In this document: positions 6,296 through 11,036 of the stretch, one piece after another
How positions within the stretch are numbered: the stretch's first letter is position 1
How the letters are laid out: the number at the start of each line of letters is the position of its first letter
NCBI GenBank assembly: GCA_964456525.1
Contig: CAYWAP010000050.1
Span: forward strand, 1-11,036
DNA: 11,036 bases
Reading direction: 5' to 3'
Source: Onthomonas sp964456525
GTDB taxonomy: Bacteria > Bacillota > Clostridia > Oscillospirales > Oscillospiraceae
Program-made: the position numbers and the translations under genes
The notes under the pieces: generated by a model
What the model saw: the letters and a program-made list of their open reading frames with translations, nothing else
The model's database searches: none
What the model was told of the DNA's origin: nothing

Positions 6296-6341
6296 AAGGA
6301 TAGAGGCCAAAGGGTCAAAATCGGGAAAGGATAAAAGTATC

Positions 6342-7034
6342 GTGAATCACATTTTGATTATAGACGACGACAGAGAATTATGCGCTCTGCTGAAAAGGCA
6401 GCTCCAATCCGAGCAGATGCAGGCAGACTGCCGCTATTCCGGCAGAGAGGGCTTGGAGACCCTGTCCGAGGGCAGCTATCAGCTGGTGGTGCTGGACGTC
6501 ATGATGCCGGGACTCAACGGCTTTGATGTGCTGGAAAAGATTCGAGAGGACAGCTCTGTTCCCGTTCTGATGCTGACGGCAAAGGATGATAACGCCAGCA
6601 AGGTGCGGGGCCTGCGCTCCGGGGCGGATGACTATCTGGCCAAACCCTTTGACATGGATGAGTTTTTGGCCAGAGTGACTTCCCTCATCCGGCGGTATAC
6701 CGTGCTGAACGGAACAGACGCGCCCGGAGGCGTCCTCTCTTACACTGGCCTGACCATCAACCTGGATGAGCGCAGCGTGACCACCGGGCAGGGAACCTTT
6801 GAACTGCCGAACAAGGAATTTGAGCTTCTCCTGTATCTGGCCCATCATCAGGGCCGGATCATGACCAAGAAGCAGATCTACGAGGCGGTCTGGCAGGAGG
6901 AATATTGCTATGACGATGCCAACATTATGGTCATGATCAGCAAGCTGCGGAAAAAAGTGGAGCCGGATCCCGCTTCCCCTACGGTAATCCAAACGGTGAA
7001 GGGAATCGGCTACCGGTTCAATAAGGAGCTGTGA
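6342..7034 (+). CDS. OmpR/PhoB-family response regulator
   Basis: 230 residues. Residues 1-115 are a CheY-like receiver with the acidic pocket IIDDD (8-10), phospho-acceptor Asp52 in VVLDVMMPG, Thr79 (LMLTA) and Lys101 (LAKPFD). Residues about 128-228 are a winged helix with LPNKEFELLLYLAHHQGRI, the recognition-helix region NIMVMISKLRKKV and the wing TVKGIGYRF. All phosphotransfer residues are present, so it should be a functional DNA-binding regulator. It starts at GTG with an AAAGGA site about 11 nt upstream. The stop codon region overlaps the kinase frame, indicating translational coupling. Its likely target is the ABC promoter downstream, which carries 11-bp direct repeats of the kind PhoB-type proteins bind in tandem (inference). 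Confidence 0.95.
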   Translation: MNHILIIDDDRELCALLKRQLQSEQMQADCRYSGREGLETLSEGSYQLVVLDVMMPGLNGFDVLEKIREDSSVPVLMLTAKDDNASKVRGLRSGADDYLAKPFDMDEFLARVTSLIRRYTVLNGTDAPGGVLSYTGLTINLDERSVTTGQGTFELPNKEFELLLYLAHHQGRIMTKKQIYEAVWQEEYCYDDANIMVMISKLRKKVEPDPASPTVIQTVKGIGYRFNKEL

Positions 7035-7039
7035 GACGG

Positions 7040-7987
7040 ATGGAAAATGAGATAACAGTGGTGATCCTGTCTGCCGTGGGAATCGCGGCCGTCTGCGTGA
7101 TTCTAGTTCTGGTGTTCCAGCTGCTGAGCGCAAAGGCCCGGCTGCGGGAGATGGAGGAGATCCTCTCGGAAATCCGGAAGGGGAACGGAAATCGGAAACT
7201 GCTGGCAAAGCCGGGGGATCGAACCGCCTCTATCGCCTATCAGATCAATCAGATCGTTGAGGGATATGAGGAGCAGCTCGCCGCTATGCGCCGAAATGAT
7301 GAGATGAACCGGCAGCTCATGACGAGCCTTTCCCACGACGTGAGGACGCCGCTGACCACATTGATCGGCTATCTGGACGCCGCCTACCGGGGAATTGTGT
7401 CCGGGGAGGAACGCGAGCGCTACATCCGCACCGCCGGGAAGAAGGCCCACGACCTGAAGGACTACATTGACATCCTTTTTGACTGGTTCAAGTTAAATTC
7501 AGATGAATTTCTGCTTGCTATGGAACCGGTAGAGGTCACGGAGTTGACTAGAGAGGTTCTCAAGGACTGGATTCCCGTTCTGGAGGAACACGGCCTCGCC
7601 TTTGACATCTCCATATCGGAGGCTCCATGCATGGCCCGGCTGGACACGGAGGCATACCGGCGCGTCATCAACAATCTGATTCAAAATGTGATTGCGCACA
7701 GCCGCGCCAGTTGTATCGGCATTTCCCTGGAGGAAGATGGGCGGCAGATCTGCGTCTCTGTGTCGGATAACGGGGTCGGGATTTCCCCAGGCGACCTTGG
7801 GCACATTTTTGACCGGCTGTATAAATGCGATATGGGCCGCTCGGAGAAGGGAAGCGGGCTGGGCCTCTCCATCGCCAAGCAGATCGTGGAAAAGATGGGC
7901 GGCTCCATATCCGCAGAAAGTGTGCCAAACAAAGGAACCCGATTTACCGTTCAATTTCCTGTGTTTACCTCCGTTCCCCTGCCGTGA
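7040..7987 (+). CDS. Membrane sensor histidine kinase without an extracellular sensor domain
   Basis: 315 residues from the ATG at 7040; the GTG at 7031 lies only 2 nt from GGAG, too close for initiation, while the ATG is 11 nt from it. There is a single membrane helix at about 6-29, then a charged coiled linker (about 32-90), the DHp domain with SLSHDVRTPLTTLIG (His99), and a HATPase_c domain: N box NNLIQNVIAHS (about 211-221), G1 DNGVGIS (Asp243), F box IFDRLYKCD and G2 GSGLGLSIAK. It phosphorylates the response regulator encoded just upstream. With about five residues outside the membrane it cannot bind a ligand by itself. As in kinases of Bce-like and lantibiotic-resistance systems, it may read the state of the membrane or of the adjacent ABC transporter (inference). 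Its stop codon lies inside a terminator hairpin. Confidence 0.93.
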   Translation: MENEITVVILSAVGIAAVCVILVLVFQLLSAKARLREMEEILSEIRKGNGNRKLLAKPGDRTASIAYQINQIVEGYEEQLAAMRRNDEMNRQLMTSLSHDVRTPLTTLIGYLDAAYRGIVSGEERERYIRTAGKKAHDLKDYIDILFDWFKLNSDEFLLAMEPVEVTELTREVLKDWIPVLEEHGLAFDISISEAPCMARLDTEAYRRVINNLIQNVIAHSRASCIGISLEEDGRQICVSVSDNGVGISPGDLGHIFDRLYKCDMGRSEKGSGLGLSIAKQIVEKMGGSISAESVPNKGTRFTVQFPVFTSVPLP

Positions 7988-8010
7988 CGGCAGGGGATTT
8001 TTCTTTTTTT
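7976..8010 (+). terminator. Rho-independent terminator with the kinase stop codon as loop
   Basis: CCCCTGCCG (7976-7984) and CGGCAGGGG (7988-7996) are perfect 9-bp complements. The 3-nt loop is TGA, the kinase stop codon (7985-7987). ATTTTTCTTTTTTT follows. This is a strong intrinsic terminator between the two-component genes and the ABC genes. Its stem is coding sequence, so a ribosome finishing the kinase would cover it and could modulate termination. Confidence 0.9.
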
Positions 8011-8052
8011 AGGTTTTTGCAAGGTTCTGGTTAGGTTTAAGTTAGGTTGGCA
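8009..8052 (+). promoter_or_regulatory. Four 11-bp direct repeats, PhoB-type response-regulator box
   Basis: The core AGGTT recurs at 8011, 8022, 8033 and 8044, exactly 11 bp apart. The heptamers are TTAGGTT, CAAGGTT, TTAGGTT and TTAGGTT, each followed by a 4-bp spacer. Heptamer plus 4 bp repeated in tandem is the known layout of boxes bound head-to-tail by PhoB/OmpR-family regulators. One such regulator is encoded 1 kb upstream. The last repeat ends 7 bp before the -10 element. Confidence 0.75.
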
Positions 8053-8061
8053 TGATAGGAT
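8053..8061 (+). promoter_or_regulatory. Extended -10 of the ABC operon promoter
   Basis: TGA followed by TAGGAT (8056-8061, 4 of 6) forms an extended -10. At the expected -35 place (about 8033-8038) there is AGGTTT, no TTGACA-like hexamer, but one of the 11-bp repeats. That is the arrangement of an activator-dependent promoter. Transcription would start near 8068. Confidence 0.55.
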
Positions 8062-8080
8062 ACACAGGAAATCAAACAGA

Positions 8081-8085
8081 GGAGG
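8081..8085 (+). promoter_or_regulatory. Ribosome binding site deciding the GTG start of the ABC ATPase
   Basis: GGAGG lies 8 nt before GTG at 8094. The in-frame ATG at 8052 has no Shine-Dalgarno site and falls inside the promoter region, so the GTG is the better start. Confidence 0.8.
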
Positions 8086-8093
8086 AATCCATT

Positions 8094-9017
8094 GTGAGTG
8101 ACTATATCATAGAAACCAAAAACCTGACCAAGCAGTACGATGAACCGAAAAGCGTGGCCAACCTGAATATCCATGTGAAGGCAGGGCGAATCTACGGCCT
8201 TCTCGGGCGCAACGGCGCCGGAAAGACGACGACGATGAAGATGCTGCTGGGCCTGACGGTTCCAACGGATGGGGAGGCCATCCTCTTCGGGGAAAATATT
8301 CAGACCAGTGCGAAGAAGATTCTTCCCCGGGTGGGGAGCCTGATTGAGTCCCCCGGCTTTTACCCGAACCTGACCGGGACGGAAAATCTCAATATTTTTG
8401 CCCGTCTGCGGGGCGTGCCGAAGCGAAATGCGGTGGCCGAAGCGCTGGAGGTGGTCGGGCTGCCGTATCGGGACAAAAAGCTGTATTCCCAGTATTCCCT
8501 TGGCATGAAGCAGCGGCTTGCCATTGCGCTGGCGATCATGCACGACCCGGAACTGCTCATCCTCGACGAACCCATCAACGGCCTTGACCCCATCGGCATT
8601 GCGGAGGTTCGGAAGTTTATCCGGGCTCTGTGCAATGAGCAGGGGAAAACCATCCTGATTTCCAGCCATATTCTCTCGGAGATCTCTCTGCTGGCGGATG
8701 ATATTGGTATCATCGACCACGGGGTTCTGCTGGAGGAGGAGAGCCTGGCAGAGTTGGAGAAAAAGAACAGCAGATATATCCGTTTTGAGCTCTCTGACCC
8801 CGGGCAGGCTGCCCGGATTCTGGAGGAGAAGTTTCATACGGAAAACTTCAAGGTCATGGACGACCGGAGACTGGCCCTTTACGATGTGGCATTGCCAGTG
8901 GCCGCCATCAACCGGGTGCTGATCGAAAACGGCATTGATCTTTACGAATCCCATCTGTACGAGGCCACCTTGGAGGACTACTTCAAAAAGGTCACGGGAG
9001 GTGAAGGAATTGCTTGA
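8094..9017 (+). CDS. ABC transporter ATP-binding protein, LanF/BcrA (lantibiotic/bacitracin resistance) type
   Basis: 307 residues from GTG, the usual length of the LanF/BcrA branch. Walker A GRNGAGKTT (38-46), Q-loop/structurally diverse region LIESPGFYPNLTGTENL, signature YSLGMKQRL (134-142), Walker B LLILDEP (154-160, Glu159), D-loop GLDP and H-loop SSH (His192). The SLGMKQRL signature and a C-terminal extension of about 85 residues are typical of this branch, whose members with ABC-2 permeases remove or exclude membrane-active peptides such as lantibiotics or bacitracin. It is preceded by its own predicted response-regulator-controlled promoter. The next gene starts inside its last codons, so the three ABC genes are one operon. 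The substrate is not deducible; no peptide precursor gene is seen. Confidence 0.93.
   Translation: MSDYIIETKNLTKQYDEPKSVANLNIHVKAGRIYGLLGRNGAGKTTTMKMLLGLTVPTDGEAILFGENIQTSAKKILPRVGSLIESPGFYPNLTGTENLNIFARLRGVPKRNAVAEALEVVGLPYRDKKLYSQYSLGMKQRLAIALAIMHDPELLILDEPINGLDPIGIAEVRKFIRALCNEQGKTILISSHILSEISLLADDIGIIDHGVLLEEESLAELEKKNSRYIRFELSDPGQAARILEEKFHTENFKVMDDRRLALYDVALPVAAINRVLIENGIDLYESHLYEATLEDYFKKVTGGEGIA
8997..9001 (+). promoter_or_regulatory. Ribosome binding site for permease 1, inside the ATPase gene
   Basis: GGAGG lies 8 nt before TTG at 9010. The alternative GTG at 9001 overlaps this site and would have no spacing. The site lies within the last codons of the ATPase gene, as expected for translational coupling. 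Confidence 0.65.
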
Positions 9018-9768
9018 TCTGATTGTCTGCGAATTTCAGAAGTTAAAGCGAAAGAAATTTGTCCAGCTCACCGTTGGGGCGTCGGTTCTCTTTCCCATGG
9101 TTCTGACCCTTTTGATGTCCCGGGACAGCCAAACCTTCGACCAGCTTTTCCGTGCGGTCTTCCTCCTCGGCGATCTGCTGTTCCTGCCCTGCGTGCTGGG
9201 CGTGATTGCCACAATGCTGTTTTTGATGGAGCGGGACAACGATACCCTGAAAAATCTGCTGGTAATCCCCGTCTCCAAGGCGAAACTTCTGTTTGCCAAG
9301 TTGTGCGTGCTGCTGGGCCTGTCCGTGCTCTATTCCGTCTCCAGTCTGGGGGCCTCTCTGGTAGGCGGATTGATTGTTGGAAACGTAAATCATGTGCTGC
9401 TCCGCCTGGGTGTCAGTGTCTGTCTGGGAATTTTCGTCCTGATTGGCACTTTGCCCGTGATCATGGTCATCCTGATCGGCAATAAGAGTTATATTTTTTC
9501 CATTATCCTCTCCTTTGCCTATGCGGTGATCAACTTTGCAATTACGATGATGTTCGGCACCAGCCCGGCGTTGATGGATGGCCTGGCCTCCGTTTTGCCC
9601 ATTCCGCTCATCGTGAAATGGTATCTGGGCGTCATGCCGGTGGAAGACGCACTTTCATACATCCTGCCCTATACCGAACCGACGGCATATATCATCGGCA
9701 TCATGGCGGTGTATGCCTGTGTATTTTCGTTCCTGTCCATGTTCTTCTATCGGAAAAGCGAGACCTGA
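9010..9768 (+). CDS. ABC-2 type permease, lantibiotic-resistance type, subunit 1
   Basis: 252 residues from the TTG at 9010 (GTG at 9001 would add three). The N-terminus is a short cytoplasmic stretch LIVCEFQKLKRKKF, the usual interface helix, followed by about six membrane segments near 20-36, 48-70, 96-118, 126-150, 158-178 and 222-243. After the second segment comes ERDNDTLKNLLVIPVSK, the conserved cytoplasmic coupling segment of ABC-2 permeases. Length and layout match LanE/LanG or BcrB-like subunits of about 250 residues. It would form the membrane channel with the ATPase and permease 2. It overlaps the ATPase gene by 8 bp and ends 12 nt before the next gene. Confidence 0.88.
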   Translation: MLDLIVCEFQKLKRKKFVQLTVGASVLFPMVLTLLMSRDSQTFDQLFRAVFLLGDLLFLPCVLGVIATMLFLMERDNDTLKNLLVIPVSKAKLLFAKLCVLLGLSVLYSVSSLGASLVGGLIVGNVNHVLLRLGVSVCLGIFVLIGTLPVIMVILIGNKSYIFSIILSFAYAVINFAITMMFGTSPALMDGLASVLPIPLIVKWYLGVMPVEDALSYILPYTEPTAYIIGIMAVYACVFSFLSMFFYRKSET

Positions 9769-9780
9769 GGGGGGAGAGAC

Positions 9781-10569
9781 ATGATCAATATTGTGATTGG
9801 AGAATTTTATAAACTAAAACGGTACAGTATTCTGTGGGTCGGCATTCTTTCGGTGTTTTTTGTATTTGCGTTGGCCGTCTTCCAGACTTCCTTTGACAGC
9901 GAATCCGTCACCTATGCGACATTTGCCAGTAACGTCATCTGGAACAATTTCAGCCTGGGATTTCCCTTTGTCATTGCACTGACCGGCGGCTATATCATCA
10001 ATCGTGAGTACACGGACAACACCTTAAAGTCCATGATAACCGTCCCGGTCTCGCAGAAGCAGCTCCTGACGGGAAAGCTGATCGTCACCGGACTGCTGAC
10101 ACTCCTGTTCGCCGGGTTCAGTTTCCTTTGCACACTGCTTGCCGGCGTGTTTGTCCTGCACTGTGAGCAGATAACCATGGCGGAAATCGTGCAGTCCCTG
10201 TTGCAGATCTGTGCAGTCGCCCTCTTTAATTTCGTGGCAGTTGCCCCCCTGATCGTGTGGTTTGGGAGAAAGCGGGATCGCTTCTTTGCGGGAACTGGAG
10301 TTGCCTTTTTCTATGGCTTTTGCGGAATCTTTGTTGCCGGCCGGAACCTGACCGATTTTTATCCGATTACCGCAGGGCTGGGGATCATCGGCTACGCTGG
10401 ACAAGAAGGAGCCGCCTACAATCCCATCATTGGTTGCGGAGTTTTAATTCTGATGGTGGTGTTGACAGCGGTATTGATCGCAGGCTGCCCTTCCTATGAC
10501 CAGGTCATGGCACCGACGAAGAACAAAAGGAAGCAGAACCAGAAAAAGGAAAACATGGAGGTGGAATAA
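9781..10569 (+). CDS. ABC-2 type permease, lantibiotic-resistance type, subunit 2
   Basis: 262 residues, starting at an ATG with a GGGGGGAG site just upstream. The N-terminal interface helix IVIGEFYKLKRYSILW resembles that of permease 1, as does the coupling segment INREYTDNTLKSMITVPVSQ after the second membrane span; the two are paralogues. About six membrane spans: near 18-37, 58-74, 98-125, 136-163, 171-192 and 215-240. The tail (about 243-262) is very basic (Lys/Arg/Asn/Gln rich), cytoplasmic, then ends in EVE. It should pair with permease 1 and the ATPase as a heteromeric exporter. The last gene of the operon; a tandem hairpin/terminator follows. Confidence 0.88.
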   Translation: MINIVIGEFYKLKRYSILWVGILSVFFVFALAVFQTSFDSESVTYATFASNVIWNNFSLGFPFVIALTGGYIINREYTDNTLKSMITVPVSQKQLLTGKLIVTGLLTLLFAGFSFLCTLLAGVFVLHCEQITMAEIVQSLLQICAVALFNFVAVAPLIVWFGRKRDRFFAGTGVAFFYGFCGIFVAGRNLTDFYPITAGLGIIGYAGQEGAAYNPIIGCGVLILMVVLTAVLIAGCPSYDQVMAPTKNKRKQNQKKENMEVE

Positions 10570-10588
10570 CAGGAATCAGCTTCCACCT
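10559..10588 (+). repeat. Hairpin overlapping the permease 2 stop codon
   Basis: AGGTGGAA (10559-10566) and TTCCACCT (10581-10588) are perfect 8-bp complements with a 14-nt loop containing the stop codon. There is no T tract, so it is not a terminator; it may slow 3' decay of the mRNA. Confidence 0.35.
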
Positions 10589-10690
10589 GGTCAATCCGTT
10601 TTGCAAAATCAAAAGAGATGTTTTACTGTCTCATCTGTCCGCTGTAGCGCCAGCTTAAACAGCACCACCCTGATCTATCCCTTATATATG

Positions 10691-10722
10691 CGAAAAAGCC
10701 CAGCTCCCGCTGGACTTTTTCG
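10691..10722 (+). terminator. Hairpin, first of a tandem pair after the ABC operon
   Basis: CGAAAAAG (10691-10698) pairs with CTTTTTCG (10715-10722). After one mismatch CCAGC pairs with GCTGG around a TCCC loop. The T run is part of the 3' arm, so it can act as a terminator with the T tract inside the stem, or just as an accessory hairpin. Confidence 0.5.
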
Positions 10723-10730
10723 ACAAGCTG

Positions 10731-10761
10731 CCCCTCAGATTTTTCTGAGGGGTTCTTTTTT
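10731..10761 (+). terminator. Rho-independent terminator of the ABC operon
   Basis: CCCCTCAGA (10731-10739) and TCTGAGGGG (10744-10752) pair perfectly around TTTT, followed by TTCTTTTTT. It ends the ABC transporter transcript about 160 nt after the last stop codon. Confidence 0.9.
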
Positions 10762-10862
10762 GTGTCTCCCTTTCACCAGCTCCACCATCGAAACCGGCTC
10801 GGGTTTGGAGGGCCGGTAAAGAACGGGCCGCCTCTCCCCTCCCCTTTCCGCTGGTTCCTGAT

Positions 10863-10898
10863 AAAAATGGCAGCCACGCGCAAACGCTGTGGCTGCCA
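10863..10898 (-). terminator. Terminator of the right-edge gene (possibly bidirectional)
   Basis: TGGCAGCCAC (10868-10877) and GTGGCTGCCA (10889-10898) pair perfectly, with GCG/CGC extending the stem around CAAA. On the minus strand TTTTTATC follows, a good T tract 17 nt after the partial gene's stop codon. On the plus strand CTTTCTGTTTTG follows, so it could also stop transcription from the left. Confidence 0.8.
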
Positions 10899-10914
10899 CT
10901 TTCTGTTTTGTCAA

Positions 10915-11036
10915 TCAGGATTTTGTCTCTTTCGTCTCAGTCTCGGAACCCTCTGCTTTTGCCGCTTCGCCGGCCTCCTGCACCTCGTCCGGCACATAGC
11001 GCTTGGCGCCATTCTGTCCGTGACACTTCTTGAACT
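10915..11036 (-). CDS. secA: C-terminal end of probable preprotein translocase SecA (5' part outside window)
   Basis: The last 39 residues of a minus-strand gene entering from the right edge: FKKCHGQNGAKRYVPDEVQE, then an Ala/Glu/Thr/Lys-rich tail, then TGA. FKKCHG matches the end of the zinc-binding SEC-C motif (CxCxSGKKxKxCHG) that closes most SecA ATPases, which drive preproteins through SecYEG. The two upstream cysteines lie outside the window. Other SEC-C motif proteins exist, so the name rests on a short segment. SecA usually ends near this motif; here about 33 extra, mostly charged residues follow. Confidence 0.7.
   Translation of the reverse strand, partial: FKKCHGQNGAKRYVPDEVQEAGEAAKAEGSETETKETKS

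Larger units (their letters stand above)
5955..6341. other. Intergenic region between gdhA and the response regulator
   Basis: 387 bp without a supported gene. In order: an inverted repeat (6020-6070), intergenic repeat copy B (6148-6192), a strong terminator (6198-6227 plus T-rich tail) and a near-consensus promoter (6267-6295). The first 120 bp has an open plus-strand frame after the gdhA stop, but no start or recognisable protein. Confidence 0.6.
10570..10914. other. Intergenic region between convergent genes
   Basis: 345 bp between the ABC operon (plus) and the partial gene at the right edge (minus). It holds three hairpins (10691-10722, 10731-10752, 10868-10898). Between them is a purine/pyrimidine-biased stretch near 10825-10852 and a weak inverted repeat ACCGGC/GCCGGT at 10793-10817. 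I see no gene. Confidence 0.6.

Noticed and set aside
8052..8093. Upstream ATG start for the ABC ATPase (14 extra codons)
   Set aside because: No ribosome site; it would place the start codon inside the -10 region, whereas GTG 8094 has GGAGG at 8-nt spacing and gives the usual N-terminus.
8037..8954. 305-codon minus-strand frame opposite the ABC ATPase, and similar antisense frames opposite the response regulator (6378-7208)
   Set aside because: The plus-strand genes have all Walker, signature and receiver motifs; the antisense frames are rich in His/Gln/Arg and show no domain.
10611..10650. Possible nine-residue peptide MFYCLICPL after the ABC operon
   Set aside because: Too short to judge, without a convincing ribosome site, and downstream, not upstream, of a gene it could control.
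10496..10819. 107-codon plus-strand frame at the end of permease 2
   Set aside because: It overlaps permease 2 and runs through the terminator hairpins; no ribosome site or domain.

Overview
The window reads as a moderately GC-rich chromosomal stretch from an anaerobic Clostridia bacterium, most likely a gut Oscillospiraceae-type Firmicute assembled from metagenomic or draft data. The reasons are strong purine-rich Shine-Dalgarno sites, frequent TTG and GTG starts, a secreted CAP/BspA-type repeat protein, a two-component system followed by a LanFEG/BcrAB-type ABC exporter, and a 100-N scaffold gap. No phage, transposase, CRISPR array, tRNA or rRNA is visible. The organism assignment is an inference from gene content; I recognise no diagnostic marker.

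Layout: (1) 1-1809, minus strand: a secreted multidomain protein (signal peptide, acidic linker, CAP domain, Big2-like domain, Fn3, start of BspA-type leucine-rich repeats). It runs off the left edge and is interrupted by an N gap that looks like an assembly artefact. Its promoter at 1870-1898 carries two perfect palindromes. (2) 1810-2157: intergenic, with that promoter, an intergenic repeat copy and a hairpin. (3) 2158-4480, minus strand: a YtcJ-like amidohydrolase and an Lrp/AsnC regulator. The regulator is divergent from (4) gdhA, glutamate dehydrogenase, at 4695-5954 on the plus strand. Together these suggest a small amino-acid/nitrogen catabolism locus under local Lrp-type control. (5) 5955-6341: intergenic, with an inverted repeat, a second copy of the intergenic repeat, a strong terminator and a consensus promoter. 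(6) 6342-7987, plus: an OmpR-type response regulator and a sensor kinase without an extracellular sensor domain. (7) 8094-10569, plus: an ABC ATPase and two ABC-2 permeases. (8) 10570-10914: tandem terminators, then the C-terminal end of a minus-strand gene, probably secA, at the right edge.

The most informative structure is at the junction of (6) and (7). The kinase gene ends inside a perfect Rho-independent terminator whose loop is the kinase stop codon. Immediately after it come four AGGTT-core direct repeats spaced exactly 11 bp apart, then an extended -10 and the ABC genes. This is the geometry of a PhoB-type box. It implies that the response regulator switches on the transporter from its own activator-dependent promoter, probably in response to a cell-envelope-active peptide, as in known lantibiotic/bacitracin resistance modules. 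No bacteriocin precursor or modification gene is present, so this looks like a resistance module and not a biosynthetic cluster.

I see no clearly new enzyme system. The less expected items are the palindromic promoter of the CAP protein, the paired intergenic repeat at 2001-2046 and 6148-6192, and the regulatory architecture above.
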